DNA of 5,991 nucleotides from VFKE01 sp031400955 (GTDB lineage Bacteria; Verrucomicrobiota; Verrucomicrobiia; Verrucomicrobiales; Verrucomicrobiaceae): NCBI GenBank assembly GCA_031400955.1, contig JANNQW010000238.1:1-5991 (forward strand). The letters run 5' to 3'. Of this stretch, positions 1 to 5,991 are shown piece by piece (position 1 is the stretch's first letter; each line of letters begins with the position of its first letter). A program made the position numbers and the translations under genes. The notes beneath the pieces were generated by a model. That model searched no databases. It was not told the DNA's origin and saw nothing but the letters and a program-made list of their open reading frames with translations.

Positions 1-26
1 ATACCATTTGCCCGTATAAATCAGCA
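1..26 (+). repeat. Left terminal inverted repeat of the IS630 element
   Basis: Begins ATACCATTTGCCC and includes TAAATCAGCA at 17-26. It pairs with the right end with mismatches only at repeat positions 10, 14 and 16. A TATAAA hexamer at 15-20 could act as a -10 box for the transposase gene, which starts at 69. Its -35 region would fall at or beyond the element edge, so this promoter is speculative. Confidence 0.88.
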
Positions 27-68
27 AAATAAGTTTGAAGTAATGTAAAGGATGGGTAAGAGTGAGAA

Positions 69-1145
69 ATGGGAAGACCACGACAACAACTCGACAGACA
101 TCAAGAGGCCGGACAGATCGCAAAGCTTGAGAAGGCAGAGCAAACTGGCTGGAAACGCGAGCGGCTTCAAGTCATTCGCCTGGGATTGGAGGGCGAACTG
201 ACCTATGAAAAAATCGCCGGTGCCAGCGGACGCTGCCTGGATACGATCAGGCGCTGGTTTAATGCGTTTCGTGAAGGTGGCGTGCAGCGCTTGTTGGAAC
301 GTGAGCGCGGCAAAGGTCCTGACGCGCGCAACCGGCTCACGGCGCAGGCTGCCCAAGAAATGAAGGCCGGGCTAGAAGCCGGGCGCTGGCGCACGGGCGG
401 GCAAGTGCGCCAGTGGCTCCAGCAGGAGCACAACATTCAGATCGCGGAGGGCACGGTGTATAAATATCTGGGAAAGTTCGCAGCGCGGCTCAAAGTGCCG
501 CGCAAATCCCACGTAAAAAAAGATCCCCTGAAGGTTGAAGCCTTCAAGGCGGAGCTGGTGGACAAGCTCGGTGCGCTGAACATCCCCGTTGGAAAACCGG
601 TGCGTTTGTGGGTGATGGATGAGGCGCGCTTCGGGCTGCACACCGAACACCGTCGTGTGTGGTCATTGCCCGGCGTGCGCGTGGTGGTGCCCCATCAGCA
701 GAAGTATGAATGGCAATACGTCATCGGAGCGCTGGAAGTGGGCAAGGCCGGCAGCGAGTTTGCCTATGTGCCCACGATGAACACTCAGATTACTGTGGAG
801 TTCTTCAAGCAGATCGCCCGGCATGATCCGGGTTCGGTGCATGTGGTCATTTACGATGGAGCAGGCTTTCATCCTGAGGACCATTCGCCCCTGCTCCCGG
901 AGAACGTGCGCATCATCAAGCTGCCTCCCTACAGTCCTGAACTCAATCCCATTGAGGGACTATGGGATCAGCTGCGAGATGCGATTGCCAACAAGGTCTT
1001 CGCCACCCTCGATGCTCTGGAAGATGCCCTCACAGCTTTCCTTCGTCCTTTCTGGAGCGATGCCAGAAGAATCTTCAGCCTAGTTTTGCATCCTTGGCTC
1101 AATGATCAAACAAACGCTTCCTTCGGACCCGTTATGCTGATTTAA
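69..1145 (+). CDS. IS630-family DDE transposase
   Basis: Cut-and-paste transposase of the IS630/Tc1/mariner superfamily, acting on the terminal repeats that flank it. At 358 residues it has the usual full family length. The N-terminal part (about 30-150) carries helix-turn-helix DNA-binding segments: residues 44-66 have the pattern of a repeat-binding HTH (LTYEKIAG then DTIRRWF), followed by a winged-helix-like stretch with GTVYKYL at 128-134. The RNase H-like catalytic domain follows: first Asp in VMDEARFG (D184), second in IYDGAGFH (D263), and Glu in LNPIEGLW (E296). The D263-E296 spacing fits the DDE pattern of this family, and the LPPYSPELNPIE block is diagnostic. The ATG at 69 is preceded by a weak GAG-containing ribosome site. 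The TAA stop lies within the right inverted repeat. No frameshift is seen, so the enzyme is probably functional. Confidence 0.95.
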   Translation: MGRPRQQLDRHQEAGQIAKLEKAEQTGWKRERLQVIRLGLEGELTYEKIAGASGRCLDTIRRWFNAFREGGVQRLLERERGKGPDARNRLTAQAAQEMKAGLEAGRWRTGGQVRQWLQQEHNIQIAEGTVYKYLGKFAARLKVPRKSHVKKDPLKVEAFKAELVDKLGALNIPVGKPVRLWVMDEARFGLHTEHRRVWSLPGVRVVVPHQQKYEWQYVIGALEVGKAGSEFAYVPTMNTQITVEFFKQIARHDPGSVHVVIYDGAGFHPEDHSPLLPENVRIIKLPPYSPELNPIEGLWDQLRDAIANKVFATLDALEDALTAFLRPFWSDARRIFSLVLHPWLNDQTNASFGPVMLI

Positions 1146-2487
1146 AGGGGTAAATGGTATCAGTGATTTCAGCGCGTGTCGGCACGCCTTTTTTGGCGAG
1201 AGTTTCCAGCACTTGTGTGGCCCAGATGACAGGAACTCCTGCCGCTTCGCTGAGCCAGAGAATCTCCTCCTGCAATTCAGCAACGCGAAGGTAACCCACT
1301 TCAACGGCGAGATCCCCGCGGGCGATCATGACGCCGAACGGACCCCGTCCTGCGGCACGCACAATGATATCCGGAAGATTTTGCACGGCGCGTGCGGTTT
1401 CGATTTTGGCGACAATGCCGAGTTTTGATTTGCGTTTAAAGCGTGCCCGGCGTGCATCGAGTTCACCTAGAAGCACAGATATATCCTCGGGACGCTGAAC
1501 AAAGGAATAGCCAACTATATCAGCGTGCCGCACGATGAAATCGAGATCCGCGAGGTCTTTCACAGTGAGCGGAGGGATGTGCAGATCAGTGCCGGGGAAG
1601 TTCAGCGCCATGTCGGCCCGGAATTTTTCGCCCTTGTGCCGCGCGTCGACAACGCGCAGTTCCACCCCATCCGGTGTGAGTCGTTCGACGCGGGCACGGA
1701 TGCGTCCTTCGTTGAAGCACACCTGGCTTTGAGGTTTCAATTCGGCAATTATTTCCGGCAGTGAGCATTGAGCTTGAAACGGAAAGGCCCGTGCCGCGAC
1801 GGGCTTTCCTCGTGTCAGTTGAATGCGGTCGTCGAGATGCACTCGGCTCTCCGTGTCGTGCTTCAAAACCCATTCCGTGCGCGCTCGCGGCCCTGTAAGA
1901 TCCATCATGATCTGGCAGGGACGTTTGCACTTTGCGGATACGGAGCGCACGTGACGAATCATCCGTTCCCAGGCCTGATGGTCGTCGTGAGCGCAGTTGA
2001 TGCGCATGCAGGTCGTGCCCGCTTCAATGAGCTTGCGAACCAGAGATTTGTCTTTTGCCGCTTCAGCCGGCAACGTCACCATAATACGCACTGAGCGAGG
2101 TGGCGACTCTGGACCTAGCAGTTCCGCAGCCCGTTGCGCGAGTCTTTGTTCGGGTTTGGTAAAGTCTTTGAGCGACGGCCTTTCAGGGTGGATTTTTTTG
2201 TGCCTCCCGGCGATAGCGCTAAGCGTGGCCAGCACCGCGTCAAGGGTAGGCAGGACATGCGCTTCGCACCTGCCTAACGAAGACAAGCCCAGTGGGCTCA
2301 GTGCTTTCTGCAGCGGGCGCAAGTCGTGCCTGCGAAATGCAAGGTAGTGGGCCAGATTCCTCGCACTGGCCCGGAATCCGGTATCGGCCACCAATGGCTG
2401 CCACCGGGCAGCGAGCGAATTACCCGCCCATTCGACATTTTCACGGAGCAAATGAATGCCATTCAGCAATTTTCTGGCTGCAGACAT
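1132..2487 (-). pseudogene. Pyruvate kinase-like protein, 3' end cut off by IS630 insertion
   Basis: The frame encodes 451 residues from the preferred ATG at 2487; the last 8 come from the IS end, so native sequence stops near 1158. Pyruvate kinase landmarks, numbered from this start: MRINCAHDD (161-169, matching the family's ARLNFSHG), MDLTGPRAR (195-203), a B-domain-like insert to about 300, LNFPGTD then PPLTVKD (296-311), VAKIE with the catalytic-position Lys (K361), the metal/phosphate-binding ARGD (389-392), WATQVLE (422-428) and RAEITD (438-443). The match ends exactly there, where normal kinases continue with the last barrel strand. About 125 residues before the kinase core are not part of classical pyruvate kinase and include GLSSLGRCEAHVL (67-79). 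Similar extended proteins are annotated 'pyruvate kinase family' and may lack normal glycolytic activity. An ATG at 2514 would add 9 residues but has no good ribosome site. The shortened product is probably inactive. Confidence 0.85.
1135..1160 (-). repeat. Right terminal inverted repeat of the IS630 element
   Basis: On the minus strand it reads ATACCATTTACCCC and then TAAATCAGCA, matching the left end at 23 of 26 positions. It contains the stop codon of the transposase (1143-1145), and the truncated pyruvate kinase-like frame reads through it to stop just past its inner edge (1132-1134). Confidence 0.88.
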
Positions 2488-2755
2488 GGCAGAATCCTTG
2501 TGTGACCGTTGCATATGATTTTATCCGACTGGTTTGATTCTGCGGAGAATATGAAGTTGTATCTAAAGACGAGCTACGCGTGACTTGTCATACTCACGGC
2601 AGCGAATGGGATTGAATGAAATCATGTGACGGAAAAGTTACCGGCCACCGCCGCCAGTTCTGCTATAGGGGTTGCTTTCGTGATAATGGCTATCTTACTC
2701 AAAATCTCAACTTGCGACAGAGATAACAACAAGTCCGGCCTGAATAAGAATCAAA
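2488..2755. other. Divergent intergenic region between the PK-like gene and the galT-like gene
   Basis: This 268-bp gap must carry the promoters of two divergent genes. I see no convincing -35/-10 pair. GATAAT at 2682-2687 and GATAAC at 2722-2727 are possible rightward -10 boxes, but neither has a good -35 at 16-18 bases. No riboswitch, tRNA or strong hairpin was recognised. No plausible small ORF stands out. Confidence 0.5.
2495..2499 (-). promoter_or_regulatory. Ribosome binding site that decides the PK-like start
   Basis: AAGGA on the minus strand lies 7 bases before the ATG at 2487. The alternative ATG at 2514 has only a weak GGA at longer spacing. This favours the shorter product. Confidence 0.6.
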
Positions 2756-3760
2756 ATGTCTGAATTGCGTTTCAATCCGATCACGCTCGATTGGGTAGTG
2801 CTGGCACCGGAGCGTGAGAACAGACCGAATGACTTTCACCATCGTTCACTTAAGCGCCGCGGACGACTACCCAGACGCGATGATTGCCCATTTTGCGAGG
2901 GCAATGATCACCTGGCGCCACCCGAAATCTGCCGGGCAACCAATGGGAATGGCATGTGGTCAGTGCGCGTGGTGCCCAACAAGTTCTCTGCTTTCGTGGA
3001 AACAGATGACTTGCGCCGACAGGTGCGCGGCACTTTTCGGTCGATGGTCGCCGCCGGTGTGCACGAGGTGGTGATCGAACATCCGCGTCATGACGTGTCT
3101 CTTGATCAGGTTGAACCGTCTCATCTCGCCAGCGTGCTTCGAGTTTATCGGGAGCGCTATCTAGCTTTGCGAAAGACACCGGGCGTTGAGAGCATTGTAA
3201 TTTTCAAAAATCACGGTGAGCTGGCCGGCACATCGCTTGAACACGCGCACTCGCAGATCACCGCCGCGCCGGTGCTTTCGTCCCAGGTGTGCATGCGATT
3301 GCAGGAAGCCCGGCGCTTTCACGAATTGAACGGTGCATGTCTTTACTGCCAGGTATTGAGCGAGGAGATCGATGCGGGAGACCGCGTTATTGAAGCCGGG
3401 TCATCCTTCGTCGCATTTGTGCCTTATGCGGCGCTGCTGCCCTATCATCTCTGGATTTTTCCGCGAAAGCATTCGGCTTCCTATGATTCCATCTCAGATG
3501 ATGAAATCGTCGAACTCAGCGGTGTGCTTAGCAGGCAACTGCGACGTCTCGCTAAGGCCGCAGGTGACCCCGACTACAATTTCCTCATTCGTTCCGCACC
3601 AGTCGGAGGCACCTCGTCAAGCTGCTTCCACTGGTATCTGTCAATCATGCCCCGTTTAAGCCAATTTGCCGGTTTTGAGCTTGGCTCTGGCACTTACATC
3701 AATCCCACTCGCCCGGAGCTGTGCGCTGAACGGATGCGCAGCGTGGAATTGCATGGATGA
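2756..3760 (+). CDS. galT: Galactose-1-phosphate uridylyltransferase-like (GalT family, HIT superfamily)
   Basis: Nucleotidyltransferase that in classical GalT swaps UMP between UDP-glucose and galactose-1-phosphate in the Leloir pathway, in the cytoplasm. The 334 residues are near the family norm (about 330-350). The N-terminal half starts with LRFNPITLDWVVLAPER (4-20). Zinc-site candidates are CPFC (C44, C47), H112 in EHPRHD and H163. The active-site stretch GTSLEHAHSQ (158-167) has the nucleophilic-type H165 and Q167. A second CxxC (CLYC, 195-198) opens the C-terminal half. FHWYLSIMPR (291-300) and the GSGTYINPTRPE segment (310-321) are typical of the family's C-terminal domain. HAH replaces the usual HPH, and HWY replaces HxH at the site that binds iron in the E. 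coli enzyme. A related substrate such as ADP-glucose is therefore possible. No clear Shine-Dalgarno precedes the ATG. The gene is divergent from the PK-like gene and convergent with the methyltransferase gene. Confidence 0.88.
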   Translation: MSELRFNPITLDWVVLAPERENRPNDFHHRSLKRRGRLPRRDDCPFCEGNDHLAPPEICRATNGNGMWSVRVVPNKFSAFVETDDLRRQVRGTFRSMVAAGVHEVVIEHPRHDVSLDQVEPSHLASVLRVYRERYLALRKTPGVESIVIFKNHGELAGTSLEHAHSQITAAPVLSSQVCMRLQEARRFHELNGACLYCQVLSEEIDAGDRVIEAGSSFVAFVPYAALLPYHLWIFPRKHSASYDSISDDEIVELSGVLSRQLRRLAKAAGDPDYNFLIRSAPVGGTSSSCFHWYLSIMPRLSQFAGFELGSGTYINPTRPELCAERMRSVELHG

Positions 3761-3819
3761 CCCTCACAATTCCGAAATATTCAGTGCAAAGAACTACACA
3801 TCATGACAACTGAGCTGGC

Positions 3820-4386
3820 TTATCGCGCCACGTAAATGAAAGCAGGTGGTAAATTAAGCCAGACAGTTGGCGTGGATTCCACTTGCCTGCTGCGGTGCTT
3901 GAGCAGACGACGGAACTTTTGGCCTCGCGGCAAGTAATGAATCCCCGTGTAAACAAAAGTTGCAAAAATCCCGCCCGGCTTCAGCACGCTGAATATCCGC
4001 TCCAAAAGCGCCGTCTGCACTGATTCAGGCAGCGCCGCCCACGGTAATCCCGAGACAATGGTGTCAAATCCTCCGCCAGCCATGTAGGGGGCATAATCAA
4101 AATCCTGTGCGGCAGCCTGCTCAAATCTGAGGCCCGGAAACTGGCTTCTCAAGGAAGCAACGAAGGCGGCGTTCATGTCGAGGCCAAGGTAATTGCAATC
4201 AGTTGGGAGCGTCCGTTGTATCTCATGAGTAAACGCCCCGGTTCCAGGCCCTAGCTCCAAAATGTTACGCGCTTCCGATACCTTGGCCGCCTTAACCATC
4301 CGGCGCGCCAGAAAGGGTGACGATGGAGCCACAGCACCCGTGTTTTGCCAGTTTTTCACATATTCACGAAAAAAAATCCAACTCAT
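3820..4386 (-). CDS. Class I SAM-dependent methyltransferase, PmtA-like (phospholipid N-methyltransferase)
   Basis: Likely a peripheral membrane enzyme that methylates a phospholipid head group; PmtA proteins convert phosphatidylethanolamine to phosphatidylcholine with S-adenosylmethionine. The 188 residues are slightly shorter than typical PmtA (about 200). The N-terminal helix FFREYVKNWQNTGAVAPSS (5-23) is the family signature and is thought to contact the membrane. SAM-binding motif I is ILELGPGTGAFT (42-53), with D70 closing the second strand (YLGLD). QDFDYAP (94-100) and VSGLPWAALP (111-120) fit the later motifs, followed by LKPGGIFATF (135-144). The end, VWLNLPPAFIYVAR, matches the family's C-terminus. 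The ATG at 4386 lacks a clear Shine-Dalgarno; a palindrome sits just upstream. The methyltransferase fold is near certain. The exact substrate is less so, because close relatives include enzymes of unknown target. Confidence 0.85.
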   Translation of the reverse strand: MSWIFFREYVKNWQNTGAVAPSSPFLARRMVKAAKVSEARNILELGPGTGAFTHEIQRTLPTDCNYLGLDMNAAFVASLRSQFPGLRFEQAAAQDFDYAPYMAGGGFDTIVSGLPWAALPESVQTALLERIFSVLKPGGIFATFVYTGIHYLPRGQKFRRLLKHRSRQVESTPTVWLNLPPAFIYVAR

Positions 4387-4390
4387 CGAA

Positions 4391-4410
4391 AATAAGAGCG
4401 CGCTCTTTTT
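4391..4410. promoter_or_regulatory. Palindrome upstream of the methyltransferase start (candidate operator)
   Basis: AAGAGCGCGCTCTT (4394-4407) is a perfect 14-bp palindrome. Allowing one mismatched pair extends the symmetry to 20 bp. It lies between the candidate promoter and the start codon of the methyltransferase gene, ending 5 bp from the ATG. Dyads in this position often bind repressors. The T run on the plus strand also resembles a terminator, but the hairpin would have a stem of only about 5 bp. Confidence 0.4.
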
Positions 4411-4427
4411 AAGTCATCCACACCTTT

Positions 4428-4436
4428 ATTATAACA
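4428..4436 (-). promoter_or_regulatory. Extended -10 promoter candidate for the methyltransferase gene
   Basis: The minus strand reads TGTTATAAT, a consensus extended -10 (TGnTATAAT). No good -35 is visible 17 bases upstream (TCCTGC), which extended -10 promoters can tolerate. Transcription would begin near 4420, giving a leader of about 35 bases that contains the palindrome. Confidence 0.45.
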
Positions 4437-4648
4437 ATACTGTCACAATCGCAGGATGGAAATTGCAGCACCTTCAGATTATAAAGGAATCCACAGTGAT
4501 CGTTTACTGTGCCATTGCTCTATTTGCCTAACCAAATTGGCTATACCCATACATTCCGAGATATACGTGCGAGATGAAAATGCATTATTTAACAAACTGC
4601 GCGTGCCTCGGGCAATTGATCTGACAATCATGATGAAATCGTGTTTAT

Positions 4649-4657
4649 TGCTATAAC
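4649..4657 (+). promoter_or_regulatory. Extended -10 promoter candidate for the membrane protein gene
   Basis: TGCTATAAC fits the extended -10 pattern TGnTATAAT with one mismatch. It lies about 50 bases before the GTG start, implying a leader of roughly 42 bases. No matching -35 is evident, so support is weak. Confidence 0.3.
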
Positions 4658-4705
4658 CAGACGTAAATTAATCGTGCGCCAACCCAATACCTGCCCGCTA
4701 ATACC

Positions 4706-5368
4706 GTGAAAGAATTCCTGAAAACCATAGAAGTTCAGCGTTGGGACGATCATCGCTATTACCACCAGAGCCGGATCAATCAGACGCTGCATTTCATCAG
4801 CGCCCTTACATTTCTCGCCTCCTATGTGATAGCATTCAAGGATCCTGCAACGGCTGCGTTGCTTGCGTGGGGCATATCCATGACGACCCGGCAGTCAGGC
4901 CACTTTTTCTTTGAGCCGCAGGGGTATGATCAGGTCAATCACGCCACGCACGAGCACAAAGAAGAGATCAAGATCGGCTACAACCTGCGACGCAAGGTGT
5001 TTTTGATGTCCTTCTGGGGTTTGAGTCCTTTGGTGCTGTGGTTCGCACCATCCATCGGCGGGTTGATCGAACCAGCGGCCGACTTCCGTGGCTACCTGCA
5101 CGATGTCGGGATCGCCTGGTTCGTGCTCGGCGTGGGAGGCATCATCTTCCGCACGGTGCACCTGTTCTTTCTCTACAACGTGCAGACCGGTGCTGCCTGG
5201 GCCACCAAGATTCTGACCGATCCGTTCCATGACGCGCTGCTTTACTGGCGCGCGCCCCTCTATCTCATGCGCGGTCAGTTGATCGATCCGATGGATCACG
5301 TCCGCCACTCCCTCGAGGATGAAAACGAGATCATCGAGGATCCGATTGATCACGCCAGTCCATTGTAA
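4706..5368 (+). CDS. Histidine-rich multi-pass membrane protein, possibly Mpo1-like
   Basis: A 220-residue integral membrane protein of unproven function. Hydrophobic segments lie at about 28-44, 47-60, 97-115 and 133-157. Histidines cluster near the membrane faces: H16 and H20 in DDHRYYH, H29 in NQTLH, H66 in RQSGHFFFEP, H79, H82 and H84 in NHATHEH, then H132, H152 and H175. The order (Y)H-x4-N-x3-H, then a hydrophobic segment, then GHxxFE resembles Mpo1/DUF962 proteins, which bind iron and carry out fatty-acid alpha-oxidation, but the protein is longer and the match is from memory of the pattern. The C-terminus (about 193-217) is acidic and probably cytoplasmic. The GTG at 4706 is chosen because the next in-frame Met is residue 59, inside the conserved part; no Shine-Dalgarno is visible. 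It is convergent with the aminotransferase gene, 41 bp apart. Confidence 0.75.
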   Translation: MKEFLKTIEVQRWDDHRYYHQSRINQTLHFISALTFLASYVIAFKDPATAALLAWGISMTTRQSGHFFFEPQGYDQVNHATHEHKEEIKIGYNLRRKVFLMSFWGLSPLVLWFAPSIGGLIEPAADFRGYLHDVGIAWFVLGVGGIIFRTVHLFFLYNVQTGAAWATKILTDPFHDALLYWRAPLYLMRGQLIDPMDHVRHSLEDENEIIEDPIDHASPL

Positions 5369-5409
5369 GCCTTCTGGCAAATCAAGTTCCGGCCTGGGCC
5401 AGGTCCAGT

Positions 5410-5991
5410 TCATCCAGCGCGTTTCCCAAACCGGTGCCGCAGCATCTCCTTCAGCACGCTGCGACGGATCGACTTGTTGGTGACAGAAGGATCATGCCAG
5501 CACCATCCGTCCGCCTGCATGTTTTTCGCTGCGGCGATAAAACGATCGCTGAACTCAGCGAAATCCGCGTCCGTAAAATTTAGACTAAAGATGAGACGGC
5601 CTGTTCCGACCCACGACAGCGCGAGGCACTGGGCCCTCAGGTAAAACTGAAACATCCAGTTGAACCGGGACGGCTGGGTGAACGATACCGTCCAAATTGT
5701 CGAGAAATTAGCGACGGACACGTGAAGGCCGGCATCCTTCAGCCGTTTGTTGAGTTCCACGGCGCGATGGTTCCATGTTTCTTCGAGATCGGCATACAGC
5801 TCCTTCACAGCGGGTGTTTGCAGCCTCTCGAGGAATACTTGCATAGCACACATCACATGAGGGTGCGAGTTAAACGTGCCGCGCGCGAAGCAGATGTCAG
5901 CCGGACGATCCTCGCGAAATCGCTTCATCAATTCACGCCTGCCGCAGACCACGCCCACGGGGAAACCCCCGGCGACCGTCTTGCCGTAAGT
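5410..5991 (-). CDS. Class III PLP-dependent aminotransferase (glutamate-1-semialdehyde aminomutase-like), C-terminal part
   Basis: The gene enters from the right edge; the last 193 codons are visible. The frame is open to position 5991, so a GTG at 5958 is an internal Val, not the start. The first visible residues TYGKTVAGGFPVGVVCG match the pyridoxal phosphate lysine block of glutamate-1-semialdehyde aminomutase (GKxxGGGxPVG), making the Lys at visible residue 4 the cofactor-binding lysine. FARGTFNSHPHVMCAM corresponds to the GTxxxNPxxxAA segment of the family, and the LIFSLNFTDADFAEFSDRF region to its C-terminal small domain. About 190 residues follow the lysine, roughly 35 more than in the haem-pathway enzyme, ending in a basic tail (DPSVTNKSIRRSVLKEML). 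This suggests a different subgroup of class III enzymes rather than HemL itself. Substrate unknown. The partner half with the remaining active site lies outside the window. Confidence 0.87.
   Translation of the reverse strand, partial: TYGKTVAGGFPVGVVCGRRELMKRFREDRPADICFARGTFNSHPHVMCAMQVFLERLQTPAVKELYADLEETWNHRAVELNKRLKDAGLHVSVANFSTIWTVSFTQPSRFNWMFQFYLRAQCLALSWVGTGRLIFSLNFTDADFAEFSDRFIAAAKNMQADGWCWHDPSVTNKSIRRSVLKEMLRHRFGKRAG

Larger units (their letters stand above)
1..1160 (+). mobile_element. IS630-family insertion sequence, complete
   Basis: The two ends are inverted copies of each other: positions 1-26 match the reverse complement of 1135-1160 at 23 of 26 bases. A single DDE transposase gene fills the interior. 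IS630/Tc1/mariner elements insert at TA and duplicate it. A TA lies at the outer edge of each end (2-3 and 1158-1159), so the strict element may be 4-1157 with the TA pair as target duplication. Only one base of left flank is in the window, so the exact left boundary cannot be fixed. The element sits inside the 3' part of a pyruvate kinase-like gene. The intact transposase and well-matched ends suggest a fairly recent insertion that may still be mobile. Confidence 0.9.
4387..4705. other. AT-rich intergenic region between two divergent genes
   Basis: This 319-bp stretch is visibly richer in A+T than the flanking genes. It holds the palindrome and the leftward promoter candidate near its left end and a rightward promoter candidate near 4649-4657. 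An open frame at 4456-4656 (66 codons) has no recognisable family and no ribosome site, so I do not call it a gene. No tRNA, repeat or mobile-element end was found. Confidence 0.55.

Noticed and set aside
1213..2347. Several rightward open frames across the PK-like gene
   Set aside because: They lie antisense to a gene with clear pyruvate kinase motifs and encode low-complexity, unconserved-looking peptides.
2579..2598. CGTGA/TCACG inverted repeat in the PK-galT gap
   Set aside because: Five-base arms with a 10-base spacer are expected by chance.
4394..4410. Palindrome plus T run read as a rightward intrinsic terminator
   Set aside because: No rightward gene ends there, and the stem is short with almost no loop; an operator-like role fits its position better.
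4456..4656. Open frame of 66 codons in the AT-rich gap
   Set aside because: No ribosome site, no recognisable family, and the composition looks like non-coding DNA; chance is likely.
5393..5403. CCTGGGCCAGG hairpin between the two convergent genes, as a terminator
   Set aside because: The stem is only about 4 bp with a 3-base loop and there is no T run on either strand.
4895..5413. Leftward 172-codon open frame opposite the membrane protein gene
   Set aside because: The plus-strand frame has coherent membrane segments and conserved histidine patterns; the reverse frame shows no family features.
1..5991. CRISPR array, tRNA, rRNA, toxin-antitoxin or defence system
   Set aside because: No regularly spaced repeats, cloverleaf-like sequence or defence-type domains were seen.

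Overview
The window is bacterial chromosomal DNA of moderately high GC. It holds an insertion sequence, four complete or nearly complete chromosomal genes and one gene that runs off the right edge. The protein set points to a Gram-negative, non-enteric bacterium: a pyruvate kinase-like protein with an extra N-terminal region, a compact GalT-like transferase, a PmtA-type phospholipid methyltransferase and a class III aminotransferase. Several genes have no clear Shine-Dalgarno sequence, which is common in Verrucomicrobia- or Bacteroidetes-like groups. This is a guess; no rRNA or other taxonomic marker is present.

Positions 1-1160 are a complete IS630-family element: a 26-bp imperfect terminal inverted repeat (23 of 26 matching) surrounds one DDE transposase gene, with TA at both outer edges. 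It has inserted into the 3' part of a leftward pyruvate kinase-like gene (about 1158-2487), which now stops on a TAA inside the right inverted repeat. The missing end of that gene should lie beyond position 1.

A 268-bp gap separates this gene from a divergent rightward galactose-1-phosphate uridylyltransferase-like gene (2756-3760). A leftward PmtA-like methyltransferase (3820-4386) converges on it. Upstream of the methyltransferase are an extended -10 promoter candidate and a near-perfect 20-bp palindrome, which look like a promoter-operator pair. An AT-rich gap of 319 bp follows, then a rightward histidine-rich membrane protein (4706-5368). The last gene is the C-terminal 193 residues of a leftward class III aminotransferase (5410 to the edge).

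The genes do not form one operon: orientations alternate and no shared pathway is evident. PK-like and GalT-like proteins both suggest sugar metabolism, and the methyltransferase and the Mpo1-like membrane protein both suggest lipids, but these links are only thematic. I found no convincing new multi-gene system. The best leads are the IS disruption, the unusual PK-like architecture, the variant GalT active-site surroundings, the palindrome in front of the methyltransferase and the histidine-rich membrane protein.
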